This document shows positions 7,187 through 16,331 of a stretch of DNA of 64,000 nucleotides, piece after piece (position 1 is the first letter of the stretch; the number at the start of each line of letters is the position of its first letter). The stretch is from Crassaminicella profunda (GTDB lineage: Bacteria; Bacillota; Clostridia; Peptostreptococcales; Thermotaleaceae), in assembly GCF_019884785.1 (NCBI RefSeq), contig NZ_CP082326.1, positions 3,031,355-3,095,354 of the forward strand, written 5' to 3'. The position numbers were made by a program, and so were the translations under genes. The notes beneath the pieces were generated by a model, which made no database searches, had not been told where the DNA came from, and worked only from the letters and a program-made list of their open reading frames with translations.

Positions 7187-8938
7187 ATGAAGATCGTTGT
7201 AGGTCAAGGAAGCTGTGGACTAGCAGCTGGTGCAAATAAGGCATATGATATTTTCGAAAATGCAATAAAAGAAAAAGGTCTTCAAGTAGATCTTGATATT
7301 ACTGGTTGTATTGGTATGTGCTATTTAGAACCTATCATAGATGTTTTTGATGATAATGGTGAAAAGACAACTTATGTAAAAGTAACTCCTGAAATTGCTA
7401 ATGAAATTGTTGAAAAACATATTATTGAAAAAAATCCTGTAAAGGATTATATAATCTCAGAAGAAGATTTAAATGTTGTATCTAAACAAAATAAAATTGC
7501 TCTAAGACATTGTGGAATCATAGATCCTGAATCTATTGATGAATATTTAGAAACTGGTGGCTATAAAGCTATTGAAAAATGTATTAAAGAAATGAGTCCA
7601 GAAGAAGTTATTGAAGAAATTAAAATTTCAGGACTTCGTGGACGTGGTGGTGCAGGATTCCCTACTTGGTTCAAATGGAATGCTGCAAAGAATTCTAAGG
7701 GTTCCCCTAAATATTTAGTATGTAACGCTGACGAGGGAGATCCAGGTGCTTTCATGGATCGAAGTGTCTTAGAAGGAGATCCCCACAACCTTATTGAAGG
7801 AATGATGATTGGCGGATATGCTATGGGTGCAAACGAAGGTATCGTTTATGTTAGAGCTGAATACCCATTAGCTATTATTCGTCTTAAAGAAGCTATTAAT
7901 CAAGCGCATAAAAAAGGTATTTTAGGAAAAAATATTTTTGGTTCTAACTTTAATTTTGATATGCGCATCAAAGCAGGTGCAGGTGCTTTTGTCTGCGGAG
8001 AAGAAACAGCTCTTATTGCATCTCTTGAGGGAGAACGCGGAATGCCAAGACTAAAACCTCCATTCCCTGCTCAAAGCGGATATTGGAAAAAACCTACAAA
8101 CATTAATAATGTTGAAACCTTTGCAAATGTTCCTTGGATTCTAGCAAATGGTGGTCAAGCATTTGCTAATATGGGTACAGAAAAAAGTAAAGGAACAAAA
8201 GTATTTGCTCTTACTGGAAAAATCAAAAAAGGTGGTCTTGTAGAAGTACCTATGGGAATGCCTTTAAAAGAAATCATTTTTGATATTGGTGGCGGTATCA
8301 AGGCTGGTAAAAATTTCAAGGCTGTTCAAATGGGTGGTCCATCTGGAGGATGTATTCCAGCAGACCTTATAAATACTACTGTTGATTATGAATCTATCAA
8401 CAAAACAGGCGCCATTATGGGTTCTGGTGGTATGGTAGTTATGGATGAAACTACTTGTATGGTAGATATGGCTCGTTTCTTCTTAAACTTTACTCGTGAA
8501 GAATCTTGTGGAAAATGTATCCACTGTCGAATTGGTACAAAAAGAATGCTTGAAATATTAAATCGCATCTGTGAAGGAAACGGAAAAGATGGAGATATTG
8601 AACTATTAGAAGAATTAGCTATTAAGATCAAAGAAGGTTCCCTTTGTGGACTTGGTCAAACAGCTCCTAATCCAGTTCTTAGTACCATCAGATATTTCAG
8701 AGATGAATATGAAAAGCATATTTATGATAAAAAATGTCCTGCTAAACAATGTACAAACCTATTAACTTATTCTATTGATCCTGAAAAATGTATCGGTTGT
8801 ACTGCCTGTGCAAGAAATTGTCCAGTAGATGCTATATCAGGACAAGTTAAACAAGCACATGTAATCGATCCTGAAAAATGTATAAAATGCGGAAAATGCG
8901 TACAATCTTGTAAATTCGGTGCAGTTATAGTTGAATAA
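7187..8938 (+). CDS. NuoF-like NADH-binding flavoprotein with C-terminal ferredoxin domain (Stn/Hyd type)
   Basis: The 583-residue protein shows four parts. An N-terminal thioredoxin-like domain has Cys10, Cys41 and Cys45. The NADH/FMN-binding Complex1_51K core contains GLRGRGGAGFPTWFKW near residue 150. A [4Fe-4S]-binding region has ESCGKCIHCRIG near residue 443 and CGLGQTAPNP. The C-terminus is a 2x[4Fe-4S] ferredoxin domain with CIGCTACARNCP and CIKCGKCVQSCK. This is the architecture of HydB/HndC-type subunits that exchange electrons between NADH and ferredoxin-linked partners. It lies 3 nt after the NuoE-like gene and 17 nt before the fused third gene. Confidence 0.92.
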   Translation: MKIVVGQGSCGLAAGANKAYDIFENAIKEKGLQVDLDITGCIGMCYLEPIIDVFDDNGEKTTYVKVTPEIANEIVEKHIIEKNPVKDYIISEEDLNVVSKQNKIALRHCGIIDPESIDEYLETGGYKAIEKCIKEMSPEEVIEEIKISGLRGRGGAGFPTWFKWNAAKNSKGSPKYLVCNADEGDPGAFMDRSVLEGDPHNLIEGMMIGGYAMGANEGIVYVRAEYPLAIIRLKEAINQAHKKGILGKNIFGSNFNFDMRIKAGAGAFVCGEETALIASLEGERGMPRLKPPFPAQSGYWKKPTNINNVETFANVPWILANGGQAFANMGTEKSKGTKVFALTGKIKKGGLVEVPMGMPLKEIIFDIGGGIKAGKNFKAVQMGGPSGGCIPADLINTTVDYESINKTGAIMGSGGMVVMDETTCMVDMARFFLNFTREESCGKCIHCRIGTKRMLEILNRICEGNGKDGDIELLEELAIKIKEGSLCGLGQTAPNPVLSTIRYFRDEYEKHIYDKKCPAKQCTNLLTYSIDPEKCIGCTACARNCPVDAISGQVKQAHVIDPEKCIKCGKCVQSCKFGAVIVE

Positions 8939-8955
8939 AAAAGGGGGGAAATATT

Positions 8956-11900
8956 ATGTCTAAAGTAAGATTAAATATAAATGGAAAAGAAATATTGGCA
9001 CATAGTGATCAAACCATTCTAGAGGTAGCAAGAGAAAATGGTATTGAAATACCTACCCTTTGCTATGATGAGAGAGTTGAAATATATGGTTCTTGTGGAC
9101 TTTGTGTAGTAGAAGTTGAAGGAATTCCAAAACTATTAAGAGCTTGTGCCACAAAAATAAGTGATGGTATGGTAGTAAAAACAAATACAGAGAGAGTAAG
9201 AGGTTCAAGAAGAATGGCTCTAGAGCTTCTTTTATCAGATCATGTCGGTGACTGTAGACCTCCTTGTGTTTTAGAATGTCCAGCAAACACAGATTGTCAA
9301 GGATATATAGGTCTTATCGCAAACGGACAATATGAAGAGGCTATAGAATTAATCAAAGAACAGCTTCCACTTCCTGCAAGTATTGGTAGAGTCTGTCCTC
9401 ACCCATGTGAAGATGCTTGTAGAAGACAACTTGTAGAAGAACCTATATCTATTGCATCTTTAAAAAGCTTTGCAGCAGATATAGATTTAAATAATGCAAA
9501 GTCCTTTATGCCAGAATTGAAAGACGCTACTGGTAAAAGCGTTGCTATCATCGGTGGTGGTCCAGGAGGACTTACTGCTGCATATTATCTTGCTAAAGAA
9601 GGACATAGCGTTACTATTTATGAGGCTATGCCAAAGCTTGGTGGAATGTTACGTTATGGAATCCCTCAATATCGTCTTCCTAAAGAAGTATTAGACAAAG
9701 AAATCGCAATCATTGAAAAAATGGGCGTAAAAATGATTCCAAATATGAAAATCGGTAAAGATATTCAATTTGACTATATTAGAAATTGTTATAATGCTGT
9801 TTTTGTTGCTATCGGTGCATGGACTAGTTCAAAACTAAACTGCCCTGGTGAAGATTTAGATGGCGTATATGGTGGAATTCACTTCTTACGAAAAGTTACT
9901 ATGAACGAACCTGTAAAAATCGGTGATCGTGTGGCAATCGTTGGTGGTGGTAACACTGCAATGGATGCTTGTAGAACAGCTGTAAGACTTGGTGCAAAAG
10001 AAGTTTATAATGTTTATCGTAGAACAAAAGCAGAAATGCCTGCTGAAGAAATAGAGATTGTAGAAGCTGAAGAAGAAGGCGTAATCTTTAAAAATCTTAC
10101 AAATCCTATTGAAATCATCGGTGAAGATGGAAAAGCAACTAAAATAAGACTTCAAAAAATGAAACAAGGTGAACCAGACGCAAGTGGTAGAAGAAGACCT
10201 ATTCCTATTGAAGGAGAAGAAGAAATTCTAGAAGTAGATGCAGTTATCGCAGCTATTGGTCAAGGAATTGATGCTACAGGTTTTGACGGAGTTGACCTTA
10301 CTAAAAAAGGTACAATCATTGCTGATGAGCATACCTATCAAACAAATCTTCCTGGTGTATTCGCTGGTGGAGATGCAACAAACAAAGGCGCTAGTATTGC
10401 TATTGCAGCCATTGGTGAAGCTAAAAAAGCTGCTACAGTGATTTGTAGTTACCTTGAAGGAGAAGTCATTCCATATGAAAAGCCTTTCTATGTAGAAAGA
10501 GATGATTTAACATCCGAAGACTTTAAAGATCGTGACAAATGCAGTAGAGCAAAAATGAGTCATCTAGCTCCTGAAGAAAGAAATAGAAACTTTGAAGAAA
10601 TCGCAAAAGGCTTTACAGAAGAACAAGCAAGAGAAGAAGCTATGAGATGTCTTGAGTGTGGCTGTCATGATTTCTTTGAGTGTGAATTAATCAAACTAGC
10701 AAATGAATATGATGTAAAACCTGAAAGACTAACAGGTGAAGTACATCATCGTCAAGAAGAAATAGCAGATGATCATCCATTTATTCATAGAAACCCTGAT
10801 AAATGTATCCTTTGTGGACTTTGTGTAAGAGTTTGTGACGAAGTAATGGGTAACACTGCACTAGGACTTATCGATAGAGGCTTTGACACAATTGTCAAAC
10901 CAGCTCTTAATCAGCCACTTAAAAATACAAGCTGTATTTCTTGTGGACAATGTATCAGCGTTTGTCCAACTGGAGCCCTTGGTGAAAAATTAAGCATTGA
11001 TAAATCTATTCCAGTAAAAACAAAAGAAACCCATACAGTTTGTTCCCATTGTAGTGTGGGCTGTCATCTAAACTTAAATACAAAGGGTGATATGCTTGTA
11101 AAATCTATTCCTGAGAAAGAAAGTGCTGTAGACAATGGTCTTCTTTGTGTAAAGGGTAGATTTGGATTTGATATTGCTAAAAAAGGTACTCGTATTACAA
11201 AACCTTTAGTTCGCAAAAATGGAGAACTTGTAGAAGTTCCTTGGGATGAAGGCATTTTATTTGCTGCTAAAAAAGCTCAAAGTCTTGGTGCTTTATATGG
11301 CAATGATACTTTAGCTGCATCTATTTCTGATAGATATACCAACGAAGAAATCTATCTTGCAAATAAATTTGTAAAAGAAGTTCTTGGAACAGAAAATGTA
11401 TGCTCCTTTAACAGATTATCTGGTGGTATTGAAGATGTATTAGGTTATGATGCATCAACAAATACTTTTGAAGAATTACTTTCAACAGATACTATTCTTC
11501 TTGTTGGTTCTGATGTGATTAACGATCATACTATCGCAGGAATTAAAATCAGAAAAGCAGTACAAAATGGTGCAAAACTTATTACAATCAATCCATTTAA
11601 AACAACTGCTGATGAATGGGCATCTAAAACAATAACACCTGAAAACAATTTAAGCTTCTTAAAAGAAATGATAAAAGCATTAATCGATGCTGGATTCGCA
11701 CCAAAGAATGCAGAAGGATTTGAAGAATTAAGCAGTAGCTTAAAGAATACAGTTGTTGGCGCTGATGCTAAAGAAGTTGCTGAGATTTATGGAAAATCTA
11801 AAAAGGCAATGATTGTATTCTCTCAAAATGATATTACTGTAGATGCTGCAAGAGCTATTGCAAATATGGCTGTCCTCTCTGGTCATATTGGTAGTGCCTA

Positions 11901-12534
11901 CAAAGGTATTATTCAATTAAAACCAAATAACAATAGTCAAGGTCTTGTAGACATGGGTATTGAAAAGAATGCTTGTGAAATTGTAGCAGGTATTGAAGAT
12001 CAATCTATTAAAGGATTACTCATCTTTGGTGAAGATGTAAAAGATATAGATTTAAGTAAACTTGAATTCTTAATGGTTCAAGATACACATCTTACAGAAA
12101 CTGCAAAATGTGCTGATGTAGTACTACCTGCAGTAAGCTTTGCTGAATCAAATGGTACTTTTACGAATACAGAAAGAAGAATTCAAAAGATTCAACAAGC
12201 TATTCCAGCTATTGGTGGATATCAAAACTATGAAGTAATTGAAAAGCTTGCAAATATCCTAGGGGTAAATATGTCCTATGAAGATGCAGATGCAATCTTT
12301 AATGAAATTTCAGAAAATATTCTAGAATATTTCAAAGCCAATAAAGAAAAAGAAGATGAAGTCTTCTGGCCTATTGGTAAAGAACGAATTCTTTATACTA
12401 ATGGATTCAATTTTCCAGAAGGAAAAGCTCAATTACAACCTATTGGTGATGGTGTATTCTTCAATAAAACAGTTAACACAAATAACCTAGCAAATAGCTT
12501 TGTAGAAATTCTTAAAAAAGAAGAATTGATTTAA
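8956..12534 (+). CDS. Fused NuoG/GltD-like flavoprotein with degenerate molybdopterin-oxidoreductase domain (StnC-like)
   Basis: The 1192-residue multidomain protein has these parts in order. A plant-type [2Fe-2S] domain carries Cys36, 47, 50 and 64. A NuoG-type His/Cys motif has H96, C100, C104 and more cysteines. A GltD/NfnL-like flavoprotein has its FAD site at about 197-210 (IIGGGPGGL) and NAD(P) site near 326 (VAIVGGGNTAMDACR). Two [4Fe-4S] clusters lie at about 617-680 (CILCGLC, CISCGQC), followed by a CSHCSVGC cluster near 696. The C-terminal 450 residues resemble molybdopterin oxidoreductase, but the position corresponding to the catalytic Sec/Cys of formate dehydrogenases reads CSFNRLSGG, so catalysis on formate is unlikely. 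The set fits the Sporomusa-type electron-bifurcating NADH/NADPH/ferredoxin transhydrogenase. That assignment is by architecture only. Confidence 0.85.
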   Translation: MSKVRLNINGKEILAHSDQTILEVARENGIEIPTLCYDERVEIYGSCGLCVVEVEGIPKLLRACATKISDGMVVKTNTERVRGSRRMALELLLSDHVGDCRPPCVLECPANTDCQGYIGLIANGQYEEAIELIKEQLPLPASIGRVCPHPCEDACRRQLVEEPISIASLKSFAADIDLNNAKSFMPELKDATGKSVAIIGGGPGGLTAAYYLAKEGHSVTIYEAMPKLGGMLRYGIPQYRLPKEVLDKEIAIIEKMGVKMIPNMKIGKDIQFDYIRNCYNAVFVAIGAWTSSKLNCPGEDLDGVYGGIHFLRKVTMNEPVKIGDRVAIVGGGNTAMDACRTAVRLGAKEVYNVYRRTKAEMPAEEIEIVEAEEEGVIFKNLTNPIEIIGEDGKATKIRLQKMKQGEPDASGRRRPIPIEGEEEILEVDAVIAAIGQGIDATGFDGVDLTKKGTIIADEHTYQTNLPGVFAGGDATNKGASIAIAAIGEAKKAATVICSYLEGEVIPYEKPFYVERDDLTSEDFKDRDKCSRAKMSHLAPEERNRNFEEIAKGFTEEQAREEAMRCLECGCHDFFECELIKLANEYDVKPERLTGEVHHRQEEIADDHPFIHRNPDKCILCGLCVRVCDEVMGNTALGLIDRGFDTIVKPALNQPLKNTSCISCGQCISVCPTGALGEKLSIDKSIPVKTKETHTVCSHCSVGCHLNLNTKGDMLVKSIPEKESAVDNGLLCVKGRFGFDIAKKGTRITKPLVRKNGELVEVPWDEGILFAAKKAQSLGALYGNDTLAASISDRYTNEEIYLANKFVKEVLGTENVCSFNRLSGGIEDVLGYDASTNTFEELLSTDTILLVGSDVINDHTIAGIKIRKAVQNGAKLITINPFKTTADEWASKTITPENNLSFLKEMIKALIDAGFAPKNAEGFEELSSSLKNTVVGADAKEVAEIYGKSKKAMIVFSQNDITVDAARAIANMAVLSGHIGSAYKGIIQLKPNNNSQGLVDMGIEKNACEIVAGIEDQSIKGLLIFGEDVKDIDLSKLEFLMVQDTHLTETAKCADVVLPAVSFAESNGTFTNTERRIQKIQQAIPAIGGYQNYEVIEKLANILGVNMSYEDADAIFNEISENILEYFKANKEKEDEVFWPIGKERILYTNGFNFPEGKAQLQPIGDGVFFNKTVNTNNLANSFVEILKKEELI

Positions 12535-12538
12535 TAAA

Positions 12539-12564
12539 AAGCCCTGTTTATTCAGGGCTTTTTT
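12539..12564 (+). terminator. Terminator after the NuoEF/StnC-like operon
   Basis: The 8-bp stem AAGCCCTG/CAGGGCTT has a 6-nt loop and is followed by TTTTTT, four bases after the stop codon. Confidence 0.9.
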
Positions 12565-12667
12565 ATTCACAAACCTATAGCCTTTTATGTTATAATAGAT
12601 ATTAGATTGTGTTTTTTTTAACAAACATTGCAGTATTTTAGATATCATCTTGCGAAAGGAGCAGAAA

Positions 12668-12850
12668 ATGAAGAGCTATAAAATTAATAAAAATAAATGT
12701 ATCAGCTGCCAACATTGTGTAAACGTCTGCCCTGTAGGAGCTATTAGTGGTGAAATTAAAGAAGGCTTTACTATTGATCAAGCGAAATGCATAAAATGCG
12801 GAAAATGCAAGGAGGTTTGTCGCTTTAATGCCATCATCGAAAATATGTAA
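12668..12850 (+). CDS. Small 2x[4Fe-4S] ferredoxin
   Basis: The 60-residue ferredoxin has two complete cluster motifs, CISCQHCVNVCP and CIKCGKCKEVCR. The start is ATG 12668 after AAAGGAG; an in-frame TTG 18 nt earlier precedes the ribosome binding site. The protein closely resembles the C-terminal domain of the NuoF-like subunit four kilobases upstream, including the CPVxAISG and CIKCGKC stretches. A local domain duplication is therefore possible. It lies after the operon terminator and has its own TATAAT upstream (near 12590). It could serve as an electron carrier for the neighbouring complex, by inference. Confidence 0.9.
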   Translation: MKSYKINKNKCISCQHCVNVCPVGAISGEIKEGFTIDQAKCIKCGKCKEVCRFNAIIENM

Positions 12851-12941
12851 TATTTTACATTTTCCTGCAATTTATCTTAAAATTTGCTATCATAAGTGTA
12901 TATATTTTATAGAGAACTAGAAAGTGAAAGGAGAACTAATT

Positions 12942-14495
12942 ATGAAAAAACCAACTATATTAATGATCTTAGATGGTTTCGGTCTAAATAATAGTGATTA
13001 TGGCAATGCTATCGCCCTTGCAAAAACACCAAACCTAGATCAATATTTTGAAAATTATCCAAACAATCAAGTTTATGCTAGTGGATTAGATGTAGGTCTT
13101 CCAGATGGCCAAATGGGAAATTCAGAAGTAGGACATTTAAATATCGGAGCTGGAAGAGTTGTATATCAAGAATTGACTAGAATCACAAAAGCTACACAAG
13201 ATGGTGATTTCTTTGAAAATCCTGTTTTTTTAGAGGCAATCAAAAACGCAAAGGAACATAATTCTGCTCTTCATCTTTGGGGATTATTATCTGATGGTGG
13301 TGTACACAGTCACAACACTCACCTTTATGCCCTTTTAGAACTTGCTAAAAAGCATGGTCTTACTAAAGTATATGTTCATAGTTTCTTAGACGGTAGAGAT
13401 GTTCCCCCTTCTAGTGCTCTAAAATATGTAGAAGCATTAGAGAATAAAATGACTGAAATAGGCGTAGGAAAAATCGCTACGATCTCTGGTAGATACTATG
13501 CTATGGATAGAGATAATAGATGGGAAAGAGTAAATCTTGCCTATAATGCAATGGTTTTAGGTGACGGTGAAAAAGCAAATTCAGCAAAAGAAGCTGTAGA
13601 AAATTCTTATGCCAAAGATGAAGTAGATGAATTTGTAAAACCTACAGTAATTATAGAAAATGAATCACCTGTTGGTGCAGTATCTGAAAATGACAGTATT
13701 ATCATGTTCAACTTCAGACCAGATCGTGCACGTGAAATCACTAGAACCTTTGTAGATGAAAATTTCAATGGTTTTGAAAGAAAAAATGGCTTCTTCCCTG
13801 TTCACTATGTATGCATGACTCAATATGATGCATCTATGCCAAACGTACAGGTTGCTTATCCTCCACAAAAATTAGTAAACACTTTAGGAGAATATGTATC
13901 TAGTCTTGGACTAAAACAGCTTCGTATTGCTGAAACAGAAAAATACGCTCATGTTACCTTTTTCTTAAGCGGTGGTGTAGAAGATCCTTATGCTGGTGAA
14001 GAAAGAGCTTTAATCCCTTCTCCAAAGGTTGCAACCTATGATTTACAACCAGAAATGAGCGCTTATGAAGTAACAGAAAAATTAATAGATGAAATCAATA
14101 AGAATAAGCATGATTTAATCATTGTAAATTATGCAAACTGCGATATGGTAGGTCATACAGGTTCAATGGACGCAGCTATTAAAGCTGTAGAAACAGTAGA
14201 TGAATGTGTCGGTAAAATCGTTGATACTACAATCCATGTTGGTGGTCAAATTCTTCTTACAGCAGACCATGGTAATGCAGATGAAATGAAAGACCCAGAA
14301 GGCAATACAATTACTGCTCATTCTACAAATCCTGTACCGATTATTCTTATAAATGCTCCTGAAGAATACGGTATTACAGAAGGAAAGCTTGCTGACATTG
14401 CCCCTACATTATTACAAATGATGGGGATAGAAAAACCTGAAGAAATGACAGGTACATCCCTATTGGCACCTGCTCTAGAAGCTGTAGAAGCATAA
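12942..14495 (+). CDS. gpmI: 2,3-bisphosphoglycerate-independent phosphoglycerate mutase
   Basis: The 517-residue protein matches the usual GpmI length of about 510. It interconverts 3- and 2-phosphoglycerate with Mn2+ in glycolysis. Alkaline-phosphatase-superfamily metal motifs are visible: an N-terminal LDGFG, the nucleophile serine in GNSEVGHLNIGAGR near residue 60, and C-terminal NCDMVGHTG and TADHGNADEM. The start is ATG 12942, eight bases after AAAGGAG; an upstream in-frame GTG overlaps that site. It is monocistronic with its own terminator. Its location away from the other glycolytic genes is unremarkable. Confidence 0.96.
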   Translation: MKKPTILMILDGFGLNNSDYGNAIALAKTPNLDQYFENYPNNQVYASGLDVGLPDGQMGNSEVGHLNIGAGRVVYQELTRITKATQDGDFFENPVFLEAIKNAKEHNSALHLWGLLSDGGVHSHNTHLYALLELAKKHGLTKVYVHSFLDGRDVPPSSALKYVEALENKMTEIGVGKIATISGRYYAMDRDNRWERVNLAYNAMVLGDGEKANSAKEAVENSYAKDEVDEFVKPTVIIENESPVGAVSENDSIIMFNFRPDRAREITRTFVDENFNGFERKNGFFPVHYVCMTQYDASMPNVQVAYPPQKLVNTLGEYVSSLGLKQLRIAETEKYAHVTFFLSGGVEDPYAGEERALIPSPKVATYDLQPEMSAYEVTEKLIDEINKNKHDLIIVNYANCDMVGHTGSMDAAIKAVETVDECVGKIVDTTIHVGGQILLTADHGNADEMKDPEGNTITAHSTNPVPIILINAPEEYGITEGKLADIAPTLLQMMGIEKPEEMTGTSLLAPALEAVEA

Positions 14496-14499
14496 AACA

Positions 14500-14524
14500 A
14501 ATCCCTGCATAGCAGGGATTTTTC
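14500..14524 (+). terminator. gpmI terminator
   Basis: The 9-bp perfect stem AATCCCTGC/GCAGGGATT has a 3-nt loop and a T-rich tail, five bases after the stop codon. Confidence 0.9.
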
Positions 14525-14601
14525 TTATTTATAAATTATCTTAATAAAAAACTATGCTATAATCATACTAGGCTGTCTTTGTAAACGAAAGGAAAAAAAT
14601 A

Positions 14602-15324
14602 ATGAAAAAAATAATTTCTATGCTATTTATTATTACTGGATTAATTATAATTATATCTCCTAAAATATCAGAATACTACCATATATATCAGCAAAACCAG
14701 TTTATTGAAGAATGGCAAGAAAGTTTATCAATCATCAACGATGATAAACAATCATTACAGAATCATACAAATGCAGAAGCCTTAAATGAAAATGATCCTT
14801 TAACTTCTACAAGTTCTCTTAATCTTATTGAGTCAAATACTACAAACTCAGAAGAATTATTAGAAGCACAACGAATATCAAAAGAGAAAGAAGAAACTAA
14901 AAAAAAACAACGAGCAGCATATATCAAAGAACACATGGAAGGTATGCTTAAAATCGAAAAAATTGATCTTTATCTTCCTATTTTAAAAAATGCTACAATA
15001 AAAAATTTAAAGGTTTCCGTAGCAAGCATCAATAATACAGGAAAAATTGGTAAAATTGGAAACTATTGTATTGCTGGTCATAGAAGTCACACTTATGGAC
15101 AAAAATTCAATCGATTAGATGAATTGGTAATTGGAGACAACATAGAAGTTATTAATACCACTACTAACTATAACTATATAGTATATGATAAATTTTTAGT
15201 ACAGCAAGATGATACATGGGTCTTAACTAAAAACAATACAGCTAAAGAAATTACACTAATAACCTGTCATCCTATGCTCAACCCAACCCATCGTTTGATC
15301 ATTAAAGGAAAGATAATTGAGTAA
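14602..15324 (+). CDS. Sortase (class D-like) transpeptidase
   Basis: The 240-residue membrane-anchored sortase has an N-terminal transmembrane segment at residues about 3-20, then a charged, Glu/Lys-rich linker to about 110, then the sortase beta-barrel. The catalytic triad is visible: His160 in AGHRSH, Cys222 in LITCHP and Arg231 in THRLII. The gene lies 180 bp before a c-di-GMP-controlled secreted protein and 12 kb upstream of the start of a convergent giant adhesin ending in LPNTG, which is its likely substrate by position. It has AAAGGA before the ATG and a plausible promoter with TATAAT near 14560. The subclass call is tentative. Confidence 0.92.
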   Translation: MKKIISMLFIITGLIIIISPKISEYYHIYQQNQFIEEWQESLSIINDDKQSLQNHTNAEALNENDPLTSTSSLNLIESNTTNSEELLEAQRISKEKEETKKKQRAAYIKEHMEGMLKIEKIDLYLPILKNATIKNLKVSVASINNTGKIGKIGNYCIAGHRSHTYGQKFNRLDELVIGDNIEVINTTTNYNYIVYDKFLVQQDDTWVLTKNNTAKEITLITCHPMLNPTHRLIIKGKIIE

Positions 15325-15336
15325 TTATACCATTTT

Positions 15337-15365
15337 TTGCTCAAAAGTCAAATTTATGATATAAT
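15337..15365 (+). promoter_or_regulatory. Predicted sigma-A promoter for the riboswitch-controlled gene
   Basis: TTGCTC and a perfect TATAAT are separated by 17 nt, placing the start near 15372, about 20 nt before the aptamer. Confidence 0.65.
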
Positions 15366-15391
15366 AAAATAAAAAATAACTTATTTTATGT

Positions 15392-15487
15392 TAGGTGACT
15401 TTCCACCGACAACGGCAAACCTGGTGAAAGCTAGGGACGCAAAACTATAGGGTCTTCCTCAGAAATGAGATGACAGCCAGCTACCGA
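15392..15487 (+). ncRNA. c-di-GMP-I (GEMM-I) riboswitch aptamer
   Basis: The conserved features occur in order: GGCAAACC, a GAAA-tetraloop hairpin (CCTGG/CTAGG), GGGACGCAAA, CTATAGGG, then ATGACAGCCAG and CTACCG. A P1 stem can form between GGTGACT near 15394 and AGCTACC near 15485. The ribosome binding site AAAGGGGAG follows at once and no intrinsic terminator is present between aptamer and start codon, so control of translation is more likely than termination. The direction of switching is not determinable by eye. Confidence 0.93.
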
Positions 15488-15501
15488 AAGGGGAGTTTTT
15501 T

Positions 15502-16290
15502 GTGTACAAGAAAATGTTTGTTTTTACTACTTTAATCATTTCTATTATTTTATCATCTATCGTATCTTTTGCAGATACTTCTATATTTGATCAATCTAAT
15601 CTTAACAATGGATTAATTCATATAAATTTTCCCTCAAATGAAAATGCAAAGGTTATGATAAAAAAAGAAAATACTAAATACTTTTATAATCTTAAATCTA
15701 ATGCAAATTTCCCTTTGCAATTGGGAAATGGTGAATATACAGTTGCAGTTTTAGAAAAAGTTCAAGGAAAAAAGTACAAATTAATTGCATCCGAAAAAAT
15801 TACGCTCCAATTAAAAAATTCTAATAATATATTTTTAAATTCTGTTCAAATGATTGATTGGAATCCAAATATGGATGTTATCAAAAAGGCACGTATTTTA
15901 ATAAAAGATGCAAAAAATGACAAAGAGAAAGTTGCTGCAATTTATAACTATATCATTAATAATATAAACTATGATGAGGCTAAAGCAAAAAAAGTTTCTA
16001 CAAATTATTTACCCTCTATAGAAAATACATTTAAAACATCTAAGGGAATCTGTTATGATTATGCCTCTTTATTCGCAGCTATGTTAAGAAGCGTAAACGT
16101 TCCCACCAAACTAGTTATGGGTCGTACAAGCAATGTTCCAACCTATCATGCTTGGAATCAAGTTTATTTAAAAGATACAAATGAATGGGTTACAATTGAT
16201 ACTGTTTATGATGCATGTTTATTAAAAAATAATTCACCCTATACAATGATTAAATCTAAAAATAAATATACAGTAGAAAAAATATATTAG
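15502..16290 (+). CDS. Secreted transglutaminase-like protein under c-di-GMP riboswitch control
   Basis: The 262-residue protein has an N-terminal signal peptide (Lys-rich start, hydrophobic core, cleavage expected after SFA near residue 24). After a beta-rich region comes a transglutaminase-like core with Cys184 (KGICYDYA), His216 (TYHAWNQV) and Asp233 (VTIDTVYD) forming the expected triad. The start is GTG 15502, six to seven bases after AAAGGGGAG; an ATG four codons later is possible. It probably acts outside the cell, as an enzyme or peptidase-like modifier. Being next to a sortase and a sortase substrate suggests a role in cell-surface assembly. The true reaction is unknown. Confidence 0.9.
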   Translation: MYKKMFVFTTLIISIILSSIVSFADTSIFDQSNLNNGLIHINFPSNENAKVMIKKENTKYFYNLKSNANFPLQLGNGEYTVAVLEKVQGKKYKLIASEKITLQLKNSNNIFLNSVQMIDWNPNMDVIKKARILIKDAKNDKEKVAAIYNYIINNINYDEAKAKKVSTNYLPSIENTFKTSKGICYDYASLFAAMLRSVNVPTKLVMGRTSNVPTYHAWNQVYLKDTNEWVTIDTVYDACLLKNNSPYTMIKSKNKYTVEKIY

Positions 16291-16298
16291 ACATAAGA

Positions 16299-16327
16299 AA
16301 AGACAGGGTTTTTACCTCCCTGTCTTT
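16299..16327. terminator. Bidirectional terminator between transglutaminase and giant adhesin genes
   Basis: The 10-bp perfect stem AAAGACAGGG/CCCTGTCTTT lies between convergent genes and has A/T-rich flanks on both sides. Confidence 0.85.
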
Positions 16328-16331
16328 CTTA

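Noticed and set aside
11060-12534. Formate dehydrogenase activity of the fused molybdopterin-like domain
   Set aside because: The catalytic Sec/Cys segment is not conserved and the domain is short, so a formate dehydrogenase call is not supported.
6640-12534. Respiratory complex I
   Set aside because: No membrane subunits or quinone-binding subunits are present. The set is soluble NuoE/NuoF/NuoG-like only.
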